DNA of 64,000 bases, taken from contig JANQQF010000011.1 of the NCBI GenBank assembly GCA_028285035.1, positions 62,001 to 126,000 on the forward strand. The letters run 5' to 3'. The translations under genes were made by a program, and so were the position numbers. The DNA comes from Phycisphaerae bacterium. GTDB taxonomy: Bacteria; Chloroflexota; Anaerolineae; 4572-78; J111. Below the pieces are notes generated by a model that did not search any database, was not told where the DNA came from, and saw only the letters and a list, made by a program, of their open reading frames with translations. Of the stretch, positions 43,517 to 52,124 are shown in pieces (position 1 is the stretch's first letter; each line of letters starts with the position of its first letter).

Positions 43517-44407
43517 GTGGACACACAATCACCAATAAAAGTGGAAAAGATTTCTTTGCGAGGGCCCGGTGTTGTTATTTTAACCGGGCCTTCTAGCTGT
43601 GGGAAGGGGGAAGTGGCGGCGGCACTGTGTAATTATCTCTCAATTGATAAGAGTCGTCATCTCTCAATGGGGGATATCTTGAGAGGGGCTTTTCAAAAGG
43701 CCAAAACAGATGAGTCGTATGCTCACTTGTTAGCTGATAAATATCAAATTAGTCACGAGAGTAATATTTTTGATTGCGTCGATACACACGAAGGTGATTT
43801 AGTTGAGAAGGTGAATAAATATTTGAGTGATTTAGAGCGTTACTTTGGCCGTTCAAATATGGCTGAGTTTACATCCCAGTTGGAGTGGCTTGAATTCTGT
43901 ACGATGCGGGGGTTACTCGTGCCGAACCGTTGGACCCACGACTTTCTAGCCGCCCATATAGAGCATAATCAGGAGCTACGCTATCACCCTTTTATTCTTG
44001 ATGGTTATCCACGAACAATGATTGCGGCACGGCAGCTACTGGGATTTTTCCGGTCTATAAATATTCCGGTGATTAAGGTGCTTCACCTGAGTATCAGTAA
44101 GCAGGAGATGATAAATCGGGCAGCCTATCGTGGGCGGGGAGATGATGATCAAGAGGCGCTGCTGCGACGTTATCAATTTTATGTGGAGAATGTTCAGCCT
44201 AGCGTGGATTATCTCAAAAAAGAATTAGGCTCCCGAACAATTGCCCTGATTGATGCTCATCAGCCGGTGTACGATTATAGTAATGGCCAACGTAGGTTTA
44301 ATCTTAATCAATCTATTGCCGCTGTTGTCTCAGATGCGTTACGATATCTTGGGGTCCCAAGGATGGTGGTACGAGATCTACTATCCACCCACGGTCAACA
44401 TATTTGA
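43517..44407 (+). CDS. Adenylate-kinase-like nucleotide kinase with a large insertion
   Basis: 296-residue P-loop kinase. The Walker A region is LTGPSSCGKGEVAAAL near residue 22, where true adenylate kinases read GPPGAGKGT. SMGDILR follows, equivalent to the adenylate kinase S-x-G-D-x-L/M-R nucleotide-binding motif, and then the ILDGYPRT motif (DGFPR in Adk). About 70 extra residues lie between these motifs, and the LID-like RGRGDDD segment is short. Start is GTG with GAGAGGG upstream. It is probably a nucleotide or small-molecule kinase related to adenylate kinase; I would not call it Adk. A strong terminator follows. Confidence 0.75.
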   Translation: MDTQSPIKVEKISLRGPGVVILTGPSSCGKGEVAAALCNYLSIDKSRHLSMGDILRGAFQKAKTDESYAHLLADKYQISHESNIFDCVDTHEGDLVEKVNKYLSDLERYFGRSNMAEFTSQLEWLEFCTMRGLLVPNRWTHDFLAAHIEHNQELRYHPFILDGYPRTMIAARQLLGFFRSINIPVIKVLHLSISKQEMINRAAYRGRGDDDQEALLRRYQFYVENVQPSVDYLKKELGSRTIALIDAHQPVYDYSNGQRRFNLNQSIAAVVSDALRYLGVPRMVVRDLLSTHGQHI

Positions 44408-44793
44408 ATTTCGTATAGTGTAGTGTTGGTCTCGATTTGTTAGTGCGAAGATTGGGGTGTTGTGATTAAATCAGCGTTCCATCTCTTTGATGGCCTGTTT
44501 TGTGTCAATGCCTTACTTGTAACAAGTAAGGCATTTTAGCTTGTGTAATTTCGAGTGTTTTTGTTTGTTCTCAGAATGTGGCATTTTGCAGTGAATAGCT
44601 GCTAATTTTATAGTCATTACCCCAAACCTTTATGTTTCGCTTAGTTAAACTTATGCGTAATAAAATGTTAACAACACCACAAAACATCAAAAGACACACT
44701 TCACCAGGGCAATGGTCAGACTTTAGTCAAACATTGGTCCCTAATTATGACTTATACTGCAGAAAACGAACTTTCAGATAGCAAAGGGGCATC
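44408..44793. other. 386-bp intergenic region
   Basis: Apart from the terminator at 44507-44540 I see no coding potential and no clear promoter. The part before 44794 is AT-rich and ends with the AAAGGGG ribosome-binding site of the membrane protein gene. Confidence 0.6.
44507..44540 (+). terminator. Intrinsic terminator after the kinase-like gene
   Basis: Perfect 13-bp stem aatgccttacttg (44507-44519) with caagtaaggcatt (44523-44535), a 3-nt loop, then TT and further Ts. It ends the transcript of the adenylate-kinase-like gene. Confidence 0.85.
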
Positions 44794-45570
44794 ATGACAA
44801 CTGAGAATGCATTGGAAATATCAACAACGAGCACGCCTATAACAATCAATGAGTCAAAAGGAAAAACAAAGGAAAAAGAGTTCACCCCGTCAGATATCAG
44901 CACACTGGAAGGGAAAACATTTAGTGAGATACTCCTTTATTCTCGCGATGGTATCTTTGAGCTAATTTATCAAGAGAAGGATATCGACCAACTGATTCGG
45001 TATTTTCTTCTCAGAAGTGTAATCTTTGCTTCAATTTATGGTTTTAGCCTAGGTTTCTTTGCCCTTAACCTGCAAATAATTGCTGCCGCCGCAAAGGTCC
45101 CTATCCTTCTCTTGGGGACCATCGGGATATGCCTACCAGCATTATTTACCTTTAATGTATTGCTAGGGTCAAAGCTAAATATAAAGCAGACTTTCTCTGT
45201 GCTTTTGGTCTCAAATTATCTACTCTCCCTCGTTTTAGTCTCACTTGCCCCAATATTACTATTCTTTGTGATTTCAACCCCCAATAAAGCATTTATATCA
45301 CTCCTAAATGTGGGCATCTTTATGCTATCTGGATCATTTGGGGTGAGGCTTTTGTGGAATGGTATGCAATACCTCACATACAGATCAGAAACTGAGTACA
45401 ACCCCACAACGATAAGGATATGGAGTGCGATTTATATGTTTGTGGGAACGCAATTCTCCTGGTTGCTTAGACCTTTTCTGGGCAACAAAGGTGAATTTGC
45501 CTTATTCCGTGATATAGAGGGCAACTTTTATATTGCAGTATTTGAAGCGTTTATAGCGCTCCTACAGTAG
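44794..45570 (+). CDS. Multi-pass membrane protein (Yip1-like, often labelled actin-binding WH2 in databases)
   Basis: 258-residue protein with a polar N-terminal 75 residues and about five membrane segments. The pattern IFASIYGFSLGFF, then KVPILLLGTIGICLPALFTF, then NVLLGSKLNIKQTFSVLLVS and APILLFFVIST strongly recalls a family common in cyanobacteria that is annotated as Yip1-like or actin-binding WH2 domain protein; those labels are doubtful and the function is unknown. The ribosome-binding site is AAAGGGG. A 56-residue membrane protein gene follows 12 bp after the stop and is probably its partner. Confidence 0.75.
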   Translation: MTTENALEISTTSTPITINESKGKTKEKEFTPSDISTLEGKTFSEILLYSRDGIFELIYQEKDIDQLIRYFLLRSVIFASIYGFSLGFFALNLQIIAAAAKVPILLLGTIGICLPALFTFNVLLGSKLNIKQTFSVLLVSNYLLSLVLVSLAPILLFFVISTPNKAFISLLNVGIFMLSGSFGVRLLWNGMQYLTYRSETEYNPTTIRIWSAIYMFVGTQFSWLLRPFLGNKGEFALFRDIEGNFYIAVFEAFIALLQ

Positions 45571-45582
45571 AGGGGTAATTTT

Positions 45583-45753
45583 TTGAGATACAGATTTATT
45601 TCGCATCGATTAAAACTACTGATAAACTGGCTAGATACTCAGGGCTTTACAAAATTCACCGATATAACCAAGAAGCCAGTCTTGTACATCATTATAATTT
45701 ATCTGATCGTTTTTTGTGTTATTGCTTATCGGCAATTCATTACAGCCAATTAG
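45583..45753 (+). CDS. 56-residue single-pass membrane protein
   Basis: Small gene starting at TTG 45583, with AGAGGGG (45569-45575) 7 nt upstream and TAG at 45751. The protein begins basic (RYRFISHRLKLLINWL), has a short polar stretch, and ends in one clear membrane helix (VLYIIIIYLIVFCVIAY). Codon structure and the strong ribosome-binding site 12 bp behind the membrane protein gene support it as a real co-translated partner. I do not recognise a family. Confidence 0.6.
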   Translation: MRYRFISHRLKLLINWLDTQGFTKFTDITKKPVLYIIIIYLIVFCVIAYRQFITAN

Positions 45754-46099
45754 AGAATGACACTAAAATGAGATATTGCCAGAGTTATGGATTCCGGTCG
45801 GGCACCCGCATCTGTGATTCTGTTTTTTTTCTTACTACAATACTATACGAAGTATTTTACTTGTTCAGCTAAATTTCCAACCCCGAAAATTTAGGCTATA
45901 ATAAATCTCGACCAAATAATATCACTTCCAGTTACCGCAAAAATCCTCATCAAAAAACACGGTTCCCTCTATCCTCGCAAAATCTCAACCAAAACTTGTG
46001 ACCAATACCCTATTGTATTTTTACGCAATCTTTACAAGAATAGATATGGGCGATATAATCTCTTGAGAAGTAAGGGTCAACATTAGTGCGGGAGGCATA
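45754..46099. other. 346-bp intergenic region
   Basis: No open frame that looks protein-coding. A T8 run near 45821 follows a short cggg-ca-cccg stem and may be a weak terminator for the two membrane proteins. The last 70 bp carry the kinase promoter (separate entry). Confidence 0.5.
46031..46059 (+). promoter_or_regulatory. Strong sigma-70-type promoter of the kinase gene
   Basis: TTTACA (46031-46036) and a perfect TATAAT (46054-46059) with 17-bp spacing, followed by about 35 nt of leader with a GGGAGG ribosome-binding site at 46090-46095. Confidence 0.75.
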
Positions 46100-47026
46100 A
46101 TGTTAAAACCGGGCGATAAGTTATTTGAATACGAAATTATTCGACAACTGGGCAAAGGTGGCTTTGCCGTCGTGTATAAAGCCCAGGACCGGATGTTAGA
46201 TCGCCCGGTTGCCATCAAGCAACTCTCCTTAGACAAAGTTCAGAGTGAGACGGCTGTCAAGCGATTTATGCAAGAGGCTCGTATTATTGGCGCTCTGGAA
46301 CATCCCAATGTCGTGACAATTTACGCCTTACGTATTGCCCAAAAACGCATCTACTCCATCATGGAATACCTGCCGGGTGGGAATTTAGGTGATTTGGTTG
46401 ATGCCGAGGGCGAAATTGAACTTGACCGGACCGTCAAATTAATTAGTGGCATCTGTGAAGGCTTATCAAAGTTACACGAGCAACATATCATCCATCGGGA
46501 TATCAAGGCGGAAAACATCCTCCTCACCGCTGATGGTCGCCCAAAAATCATTGATTTTGGCATCGCTCACGTCCCCGAAAAAGCAGGCGGTCTAAAACTA
46601 ACAAAAATTGGCTTTCAGCCCAGCACCATGCTCTACAGTTCTCCCGAACAGTTTCGCGGTGAGACTGTAGATATCCGAAGCGATGTTTATCAAGTGGGTG
46701 AATTGTTATACTACTTGTTGATGGGGAAACATTACGTAGACATCGACAAGCTTGATGCGGAAGCGCACGAAATCAAGCAAAACTTAGCGCACGACCTCAA
46801 ACTTTACATGCTTGTTGAGCGGGCAATCTGCAAAGAACCCATCCAGGAACTTGCGCTTATCCGTGAAAGATATGGAGCCATTGCCGAGGTTATTGAAAAA
46901 GCAATGGCTAAAAATAAAGAGGATCGTTACAACACAATTATGGAGCTTGTTGCTGACTTATGGGCACATCATATGACCAGCCCAGCTCACTTCCCTACCC
47001 CATCGCCAGAAGTCACACCTGCTTAG
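46100..47026 (+). CDS. Serine/threonine protein kinase (Hanks type)
   Basis: 308-residue soluble kinase. The glycine loop LGKGGFAVVYKA is at 17-28, the ATP-anchoring Lys40 in VAIK, the catalytic loop HRDIKAEN at 132-139 with Asp134, and the metal-binding DFG at 152-154. The activation segment and SSPEQF (APE equivalent) follow. There is no transmembrane or PASTA part; the C-terminus is a short proline-rich tail. It has a strong own promoter. It is convergent with a pentapeptide-repeat gene only 16 bp away. Targets are unknown. Confidence 0.95.
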   Translation: MLKPGDKLFEYEIIRQLGKGGFAVVYKAQDRMLDRPVAIKQLSLDKVQSETAVKRFMQEARIIGALEHPNVVTIYALRIAQKRIYSIMEYLPGGNLGDLVDAEGEIELDRTVKLISGICEGLSKLHEQHIIHRDIKAENILLTADGRPKIIDFGIAHVPEKAGGLKLTKIGFQPSTMLYSSPEQFRGETVDIRSDVYQVGELLYYLLMGKHYVDIDKLDAEAHEIKQNLAHDLKLYMLVERAICKEPIQELALIRERYGAIAEVIEKAMAKNKEDRYNTIMELVADLWAHHMTSPAHFPTPSPEVTPA

Positions 47027-47042
47027 CGGTTGCCCCCTCCCC

Positions 47043-47588
47043 TTATCGATTTAGAAGGTGCGGCGGAACTCGTTTGTCTCCAGGCCAGCGTGTGCGATCA
47101 TCATACACAACATCCTTTAGGTTGGCATTAGCTAGATTAGCATAACTCAAATCGGCCCCACTAAAGTCAGCCCCCTCCAAGTTAGCCCCTCCCAAATTGG
47201 CCTCACCCAAATTTGTGCCATAGCAGTTCGTTCCACTTAAATCTGCCCCAGCGAGGTTACTCTGGCGCAAATTGGCCCACTCCAAATCCGCACCAGAGAG
47301 ATTGGCCTCTCTCAAATCAGCCTTGCCTAAATCGGCCTCTTTCAAATTCGCCCCATTCAAATTGGCCTGACTTAAATTTGTCCCAATCAGATCGGCTTCC
47401 GTAAAATCGACCTTCATCAGATTAGCTTGATTTAAGTTGGCCAAGCTCAAATTAGACCAGCTCAAATCGACACCGACCAAGTCAATGGCCTGCAAAGACT
47501 GATTTCGCAGATCAGCGTCTGTTAAATCGGGGATTTCACCTTTAGCCCGGGCCTGTTGTACACGTTCTAGCAATTCATCTTTTTTCAA
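47043..47588 (-). CDS. Pentapeptide repeat protein
   Basis: 181-residue protein. After an N-terminal helix (LLERVQQARAKGEIPDL), about 25 A(D/N)LXX pentapeptides run from residue 25 to 155, for example ANLNGANLKEADLGKADLRE, forming a right-handed quadrilateral beta helix. It ends with YDDRTRWPGD, a C-terminal motif often seen in such proteins. It starts at TTG 47588 with AGGAGA just upstream. Function is unknown; some family members bind gyrase as DNA mimics. A second pentapeptide gene lies 88 bp upstream. Confidence 0.93.
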   Translation of the reverse strand: MKKDELLERVQQARAKGEIPDLTDADLRNQSLQAIDLVGVDLSWSNLSLANLNQANLMKVDFTEADLIGTNLSQANLNGANLKEADLGKADLREANLSGADLEWANLRQSNLAGADLSGTNCYGTNLGEANLGGANLEGADFSGADLSYANLANANLKDVVYDDRTRWPGDKRVPPHLLNR

Positions 47589-47676
47589 AAAAACTCTCCT
47601 AAAAACAGAAAGAGGGATCGAGACATTTATGATAGTGGACTCGACCCCCTCGTTAGTTGTATTTCAAAACAATCGT

Positions 47677-48372
47677 TTAAATGATACCTAACAATTTCTT
47701 TCGCTTCTTCTTTGCGCCAGCCACCGCAGGATCAAACTCGGCATCCCACAAGGTATCATCATTGTACAGGGCAAGCTTGAGATAAATCTCGTTCAGATGT
47801 GCCCCTCGAAAATCTGCGCCGGTGATATCAGTGCCCTCTAAGAAGGCCGTACGGAGTTGGGCTTCACGCAAGACAGCCTTGCTCAAGCTTGCATCCTTAA
47901 AGTTTGCCCCGGTCAAAATCGCTTGAGATAAATTGGCTTCATTTAAGTTGGTTCGCACCAAAAAGGCTCGATCCATATTCACTGCCGTCAAGTTTGTTTT
48001 TATAAATTGAGCGTCATCCAACTTTGATTTGCTTAAGTCAGAGTTAGAAAAATCAGCTTGATACAGGTTACATTTAAGGAGATAAATTTCAGAAAGTTTT
48101 GCGTTGGTCACATTAGCGTTACTCATATCTGACTCACTCAAATTTGACTTGCTCAGATTAGCCCCGCTTAGATCAACACCCCGTAAATCCATATTCCTGG
48201 CTTGGCTACCACGCAAGGTGACGCCGCTTAAGTTTGCCCCACGAAAATTGGCTCCGGTCAGATTCAAATTCGACAAATTTAGTCCACTTAAATCTTTTCC
48301 TTTGAGAGAGAGTTTCGCCCCACCTTTTTTTTCTAGTCTTTCTTCAATTTCCTCTCGTGTTATATCCGTCAT
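47677..48372 (-). CDS. Pentapeptide repeat protein
   Basis: 231-residue pentapeptide-repeat protein with a short N-terminal helix (TREEIEERLEKK) and about 35 A(N/D)L-type pentapeptides up to residue 205, then ALYNDDTLWDAEFDP and a basic tail (AKKKRKKLLGII). It resembles the downstream neighbour in build but not closely in sequence. AGGGGGA precedes the ATG. It could be co-transcribed with the next gene. No function can be assigned. Confidence 0.92.
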   Translation of the reverse strand: MTDITREEIEERLEKKGGAKLSLKGKDLSGLNLSNLNLTGANFRGANLSGVTLRGSQARNMDLRGVDLSGANLSKSNLSESDMSNANVTNAKLSEIYLLKCNLYQADFSNSDLSKSKLDDAQFIKTNLTAVNMDRAFLVRTNLNEANLSQAILTGANFKDASLSKAVLREAQLRTAFLEGTDITGADFRGAHLNEIYLKLALYNDDTLWDAEFDPAVAGAKKKRKKLLGII

Positions 48373-48441
48373 AACATCCCCCTGAAAAAATTCGGTCTAT
48401 TGTAAACCAAACTGATTTGGTCCACAAACCAAACAAAAGAA

Positions 48442-48464
48442 AAAAGCCCGAAAATCGGGCTTTT
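48442..48464 (-). terminator. Intrinsic terminator downstream of the FmdB-like gene
   Basis: Stem aaaagcccga with tcgggctttt around a short AA loop, flanked by A and T runs. It lies between the FmdB-like stop (48505) and the start of the pentapeptide gene, and can act on the minus strand. Confidence 0.85.
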
Positions 48465-48504
48465 ACGTTGTCACAACACAGAAGTGTTATTATTATCGAT
48501 AAGG

Positions 48505-48840
48505 CTAGTCACTACTCGTGGACTTAGATTCCTTCTTTGCCTCACTCTTGGTTTCAGAGTTGGTACTGTCACTCCCCGACTTACCATTGCTGGAACTGCT
48601 ATCAGAACTACTGGACTCTTTCTTGTCGTCTGATTTTGCGCTTCCGCTCACGCTGCTCTTGTCAGACTTGCTATCATTGATATAAAAACCACTGCCCTTA
48701 AACACAATGGCTGGGGCAACAATTAACCGGTGTGTTTTAGAATGACCATTTGGGCAATCTGCGACTGGCTCATCATGAAATCCCTGTCGTTTCTCAAAAA
48801 TTATACCACAGGTATCACATTCATATTCGTAAATTGGCAT
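48505..48840 (-). CDS. FmdB-type zinc-ribbon protein with serine-rich tail
   Basis: 111-residue protein starting MPIYEYECDTCGIIFEKRQG, the hallmark of FmdB/CxxC_CxxC_SSSS putative regulators. The first ribbon knuckle CDTC is present, but the second reads CPNGH rather than CxxC, so zinc would need a histidine ligand or be absent. After SGFYIND the last 50 residues are a low-complexity Ser/Lys/Asp tail. GGAGAG precedes the ATG; a terminator follows. Cytoplasmic; role unknown. Confidence 0.88.
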   Translation of the reverse strand: MPIYEYECDTCGIIFEKRQGFHDEPVADCPNGHSKTHRLIVAPAIVFKGSGFYINDSKSDKSSVSGSAKSDDKKESSSSDSSSSNGKSGSDSTNSETKSEAKKESKSTSSD

Positions 48841-49061
48841 GACAATCTCTCCACTACTCTAGAGTTTATAGGGTTTGTAGGGTTATAGGGTTAAATGAGT
48901 TAACAGCGCCCTCAAATTAGCCAATGATGCTACGAAGTTATCAACTCAAAACACTAAAACTCTATTTCTAACAGATAAATGATACAAACACAATGTTAGA
49001 ATTTAGCTAGAATCCTATTGGTTTTTGTGAAAAAAGCAACTTTTGTGGAATTAATGAGGAA

Positions 49062-49454
49062 TTAAGCGATTGTAATTTGAGCATCAAGAATACGCTTAAC
49101 CGATCTTAATAGCTGATCGAGGTTAAACGGTTTGGTAATGTAATCATCGGCGGGAGGATAGTTCTCGATGACTTCATAGCTAATGTCGGGAATGTATGCA
49201 CTGACCACAATCACAGGGATGTCAGCTAAGATAGGGTCATCCTTCATCTGGGTGTATACATCAAATCCAGACGTCCCTGGCATCATCAAATCTAGCAAGA
49301 GTAAACTTGGTTTTTGCCCACGCATGAGAGCTAGTCCGTCTCGGCCTGAGGTAACCCCAAGCACTTCATAGCCGGATAATTTGAGGACTTGGGTGACTAA
49401 GTTGATGGTTGGGCGTTCATCTTCGATATAAAGAATGTAAGGTTCATATGACAT
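49062..49454 (-). CDS. Stand-alone response regulator receiver domain
   Basis: 130-residue CheY-like receiver with the acidic pair Glu11/Asp12, phospho-acceptor Asp55 in LLLLDLMMPG, switch Ser85, and Lys108 in YITKPF. No output domain is present, so it signals by protein interaction. AGGAAA precedes the ATG. No histidine kinase is encoded in this window. It lies downstream of the glutaminyl cyclase gene, separated by an inverted repeat. Confidence 0.95.
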   Translation of the reverse strand: MSYEPYILYIEDERPTINLVTQVLKLSGYEVLGVTSGRDGLALMRGQKPSLLLLDLMMPGTSGFDVYTQMKDDPILADIPVIVVSAYIPDISYEVIENYPPADDYITKPFNLDQLLRSVKRILDAQITIA

Positions 49455-49538
49455 GTGGCATTTCCTATCTGGTTACGTGATTTCTGGTTCTAGTGAGCTG
49501 GTCAACCTAGCTGAGTTTCTGGTTACTTTTCATCGGGT

Positions 49539-49576
49539 ACTTTTCTCAAAAGATTTGACAATCCCTTGAGAAAAGT
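49539..49576. terminator. 11-bp inverted repeat between the cyclase and the response regulator
   Basis: acttttctcaa (49539-49549) pairs perfectly with ttgagaaaagt (49566-49576) over a 16-nt loop. It sits between the stop of the glutaminyl cyclase and the start of the response regulator on the minus strand. It may end the first transcript or be a control site for the second; no long U-run follows. Confidence 0.5.
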
Positions 49577-49626
49577 ATAACAGCCATTAAAAATTTCGAT
49601 AATAGGAGTTTTGCCCCATTTTTACC

Positions 49627-50649
49627 TTAATTTTGCGGAACAAGTCGAATTTCAAAGAGACGTGGCCATAATTTCCCGGTGACAAACAATCGATCACCTG
49701 CCTGATCATAAGCAATCCCGTTCAAAACATCGATCGGTCCAGTAATATCTTCCGGTGACAAAATATTACTCATATCGATGACCCCTAGTACTGTACCTGT
49801 CACTGGGTCAATGCGAACAATAAAATTTGTTTGCCAGACATTGGCAAAGATCTCACCATTAATATACTCTAGTTCGTTCAGCAATCGTACAGGCATCCCC
49901 TGATCTGTAACCTCAACTTGGCCTATTCGTTCCAATGTTTCTGGGTCTAGAAAGTACAAATTAGCTGTCCCATCGCTCATAATTAATTTTTCGCCATCGT
50001 GAGTCAACCCCCACCCTTCAGTTGGATACTCAAATGTTTTGATGAGTTCAAAACTATCTTTGTCATACACAAAGCCGATGTTTGACTGCCAGGTCAACTG
50101 ATAAATTTTATCACCAAAGGTCGTAATCCCTTCACCGAAATAAGGATTATCGAGGTTGATAATTTGCAACACCTCACCTGTCTCTACCTCAACCTTACGT
50201 AAACTAGAACGTCCACCTCGTAATCCAGTCCCTTCATAGAATATGCCATCCTCAAAAATCAGCCCTTGGGTGAAGGCTTCAGGGTCGTGAGGGTAAGTAT
50301 TGAGGACTTCATAACTGTAAATCCACACTTGGTCACTCTCCATCGCTTCAGTAGATTCCTCATTAGAATCTTGTGTTGTAGCTGCCGGGCTAGTGGGCGT
50401 CGGTGTATGAGTGGCTGTGGGTAATGGTGTTGGTGTGGCAGTGGGTTCGGGTGTTGCGGTGGAGGTGTTTGTTGGGGTGGGGGTAAATGTACCATTGAGT
50501 AACATACTCAATGTAGATTGCTCGGCATCACCTCTAAAGCTCAATGCGGCAAGCGCACCTAAAACAACTGCTGTAATAATAATACCCCAAATTAGCCAGC
50601 TTGGTCGAGATGGTACGGCTGGTTGGTTACTTTTCTTTCGTTTGGCCAC
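49627..50649 (-). CDS. Glutaminyl-peptide cyclotransferase (plant-type QC), membrane-anchored
   Basis: 340-residue protein with an N-terminal membrane anchor (LIWGIIITAVVLGALAALSF). A Thr/Pro-rich linker of about 60 residues follows (TPTPTNTSTATPEPTATP), then the five-bladed beta-propeller of glutamine cyclotransferases (HDPEAFTQGLIFEDGIFYEG, YFGEGITTFGDKIYQLTW, LNELEYINGEIFANVW). The enzyme forms N-terminal pyroglutamate on exported peptides. GTG 50649 is preferred, since AAAGGG lies 9 nt upstream; TTG 50655 is too close. The propeller probably lies outside the cell. Confidence 0.9.
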   Translation of the reverse strand: MAKRKKSNQPAVPSRPSWLIWGIIITAVVLGALAALSFRGDAEQSTLSMLLNGTFTPTPTNTSTATPEPTATPTPLPTATHTPTPTSPAATTQDSNEESTEAMESDQVWIYSYEVLNTYPHDPEAFTQGLIFEDGIFYEGTGLRGGRSSLRKVEVETGEVLQIINLDNPYFGEGITTFGDKIYQLTWQSNIGFVYDKDSFELIKTFEYPTEGWGLTHDGEKLIMSDGTANLYFLDPETLERIGQVEVTDQGMPVRLLNELEYINGEIFANVWQTNFIVRIDPVTGTVLGVIDMSNILSPEDITGPIDVLNGIAYDQAGDRLFVTGKLWPRLFEIRLVPQN

Positions 50650-50811
50650 AAACAATATCCCTTTCAGATAAGTATGTTTTCGATACAGAGCAGTTTAATG
50701 CAGACTTGTAAATCGACAAACTCTACGGACTTTACAAACACTATGAACTCTACAAACTCTATGGTATACTTCTTGACCATAATTAAGGTGTTCTAGTAAG
50801 GTTTTTTAGTT

Positions 50812-52074
50812 ATGGCTATTTTCGACGAAGCAAGAATATTTGTAAAAGCGGGTGATGGCGGTGACGGCGCTGTTGCCTTTCGCCGTGAGAAGTTTGTGCC
50901 ACGCGGTGGTCCGGCTGGGGGACATGGTGGCGCGGGTGGGGATGTCATTATGGAAGTTGACCCCCAAATGAGCACACTTGTTCAGTTCAAGAATCGCAGC
51001 CACTTCCGTGCCAAGCGAGGTGTACACGGGGGTGGAAAAAATATGACTGGGGCCAAAGGTGAAGATGTTATCATTATGGTTCCACCCGGCACAGTGGCTC
51101 GTGATGCTGAAACTGGAGATTTAGTGGCCGATCTCACTGAGGCGGGTCAACAGGCTGTTGTCGCGAAAGGGGGGCAGGGTGGACGAGGGAACACCTCCTT
51201 CAAAAGCTCTAAAAATCAAGCACCACGGATTGCTGAGAAAGGGCTACCAGGTCAGGAATTATGGCTCACGTTGGAATTAAAGCTCATTGCCGATGTTGGC
51301 TTGGTAGGAATGCCCAACGCGGGCAAAAGCACCTTTCTGTCGGTGGTCAGTGCGGCACAACCAAAAATTGCCGATTACCCCTTCACTACCCTACAACCCA
51401 ACCTCGGCGTTGTGGTTATGGATCATCGTGATTTGGTCTTGGCCGATATTCCAGGGTTGATTGAAGGCGCACATACCGGTACGGGTTTAGGACATCAATT
51501 TTTACGTCACGTTGAACGGAGCCGTTTGCTAGTACACCTATTGAATGGGGCTTCCCCTGATCCCTTAATAGAATTCGAGCAAATCAACCAAGAACTCTCC
51601 CTATTCAGCGAACGATTGGCCGCCAAAAAGCAAATTGTTGTTCTAAATAAAATCGATTTACCTGATACTGAGGCCCATTGGCCCGCGATCAAAGCCCGCG
51701 CCGAGGAGCTAGGTTGGCCAGTATTCAAAATTTCAGCTGTAACCAAACAAGGGGTTCGTCAACTCATCGCAATGATGTTTGAGCAATTAGATCAATTACC
51801 AGAAGAAACCCTATTTGAGGAGGAAATTCCAACCTACACCTTGGATCAATCTGAGGATTATTTTGAGGTTGTTGAGGTCGAAGAGGGCTGGCAAGTGGTT
51901 GGCCCCCGTATCGAAAGGATTGCCCACCAGACCTATTGGGGCGAAGATGAAGCAGTTGTCCGAGCTTATCACATGCTGGAAAGAATGGGAGTTCATGATG
52001 CCCTTCGCGCCGCTGGGGTTGAACCGGGTGATACGGTTTTTCTTCACGATATCGAACTGGAGTGGATATGGTAA
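50812..52074 (+). CDS. obgE: Obg/CgtA GTPase
   Basis: 420-residue essential GTPase linked to 50S ribosome assembly and stress responses. The Obg fold occupies residues 1-158 with its glycine-rich repeats (GGDGAVAFRREKFVPRGGP). G1 is GMPNAGKST at about 166-174, G3 DIPGLIEG and G4 NKID. A C-terminal OCT domain (WQVVGPRIERIAHQTYW and following) is present, as in Gram-positive Obg proteins. It is followed after 50 bp by nadD, an order seen in many bacteria. Confidence 0.97.
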   Translation: MAIFDEARIFVKAGDGGDGAVAFRREKFVPRGGPAGGHGGAGGDVIMEVDPQMSTLVQFKNRSHFRAKRGVHGGGKNMTGAKGEDVIIMVPPGTVARDAETGDLVADLTEAGQQAVVAKGGQGGRGNTSFKSSKNQAPRIAEKGLPGQELWLTLELKLIADVGLVGMPNAGKSTFLSVVSAAQPKIADYPFTTLQPNLGVVVMDHRDLVLADIPGLIEGAHTGTGLGHQFLRHVERSRLLVHLLNGASPDPLIEFEQINQELSLFSERLAAKKQIVVLNKIDLPDTEAHWPAIKARAEELGWPVFKISAVTKQGVRQLIAMMFEQLDQLPEETLFEEEIPTYTLDQSEDYFEVVEVEEGWQVVGPRIERIAHQTYWGEDEAVVRAYHMLERMGVHDALRAAGVEPGDTVFLHDIELEWIW

Positions 52075-52124
52075 GTGGTGGTCGAAAATGATCACTGCTA
52101 CACCTTTCCCCCTACTTCCCTACT

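Noticed and set aside
45795..45830. Terminator before the T8 run
   Set aside because: Only a 4-bp stem is visible about 20 nt before the T run, so it is not listed as a separate feature.
47100..48330. CRISPR-like or minisatellite periodic DNA
   Set aside because: The 15-bp periodicity is the codon pattern of pentapeptide repeats, without conserved repeats and unique spacers.
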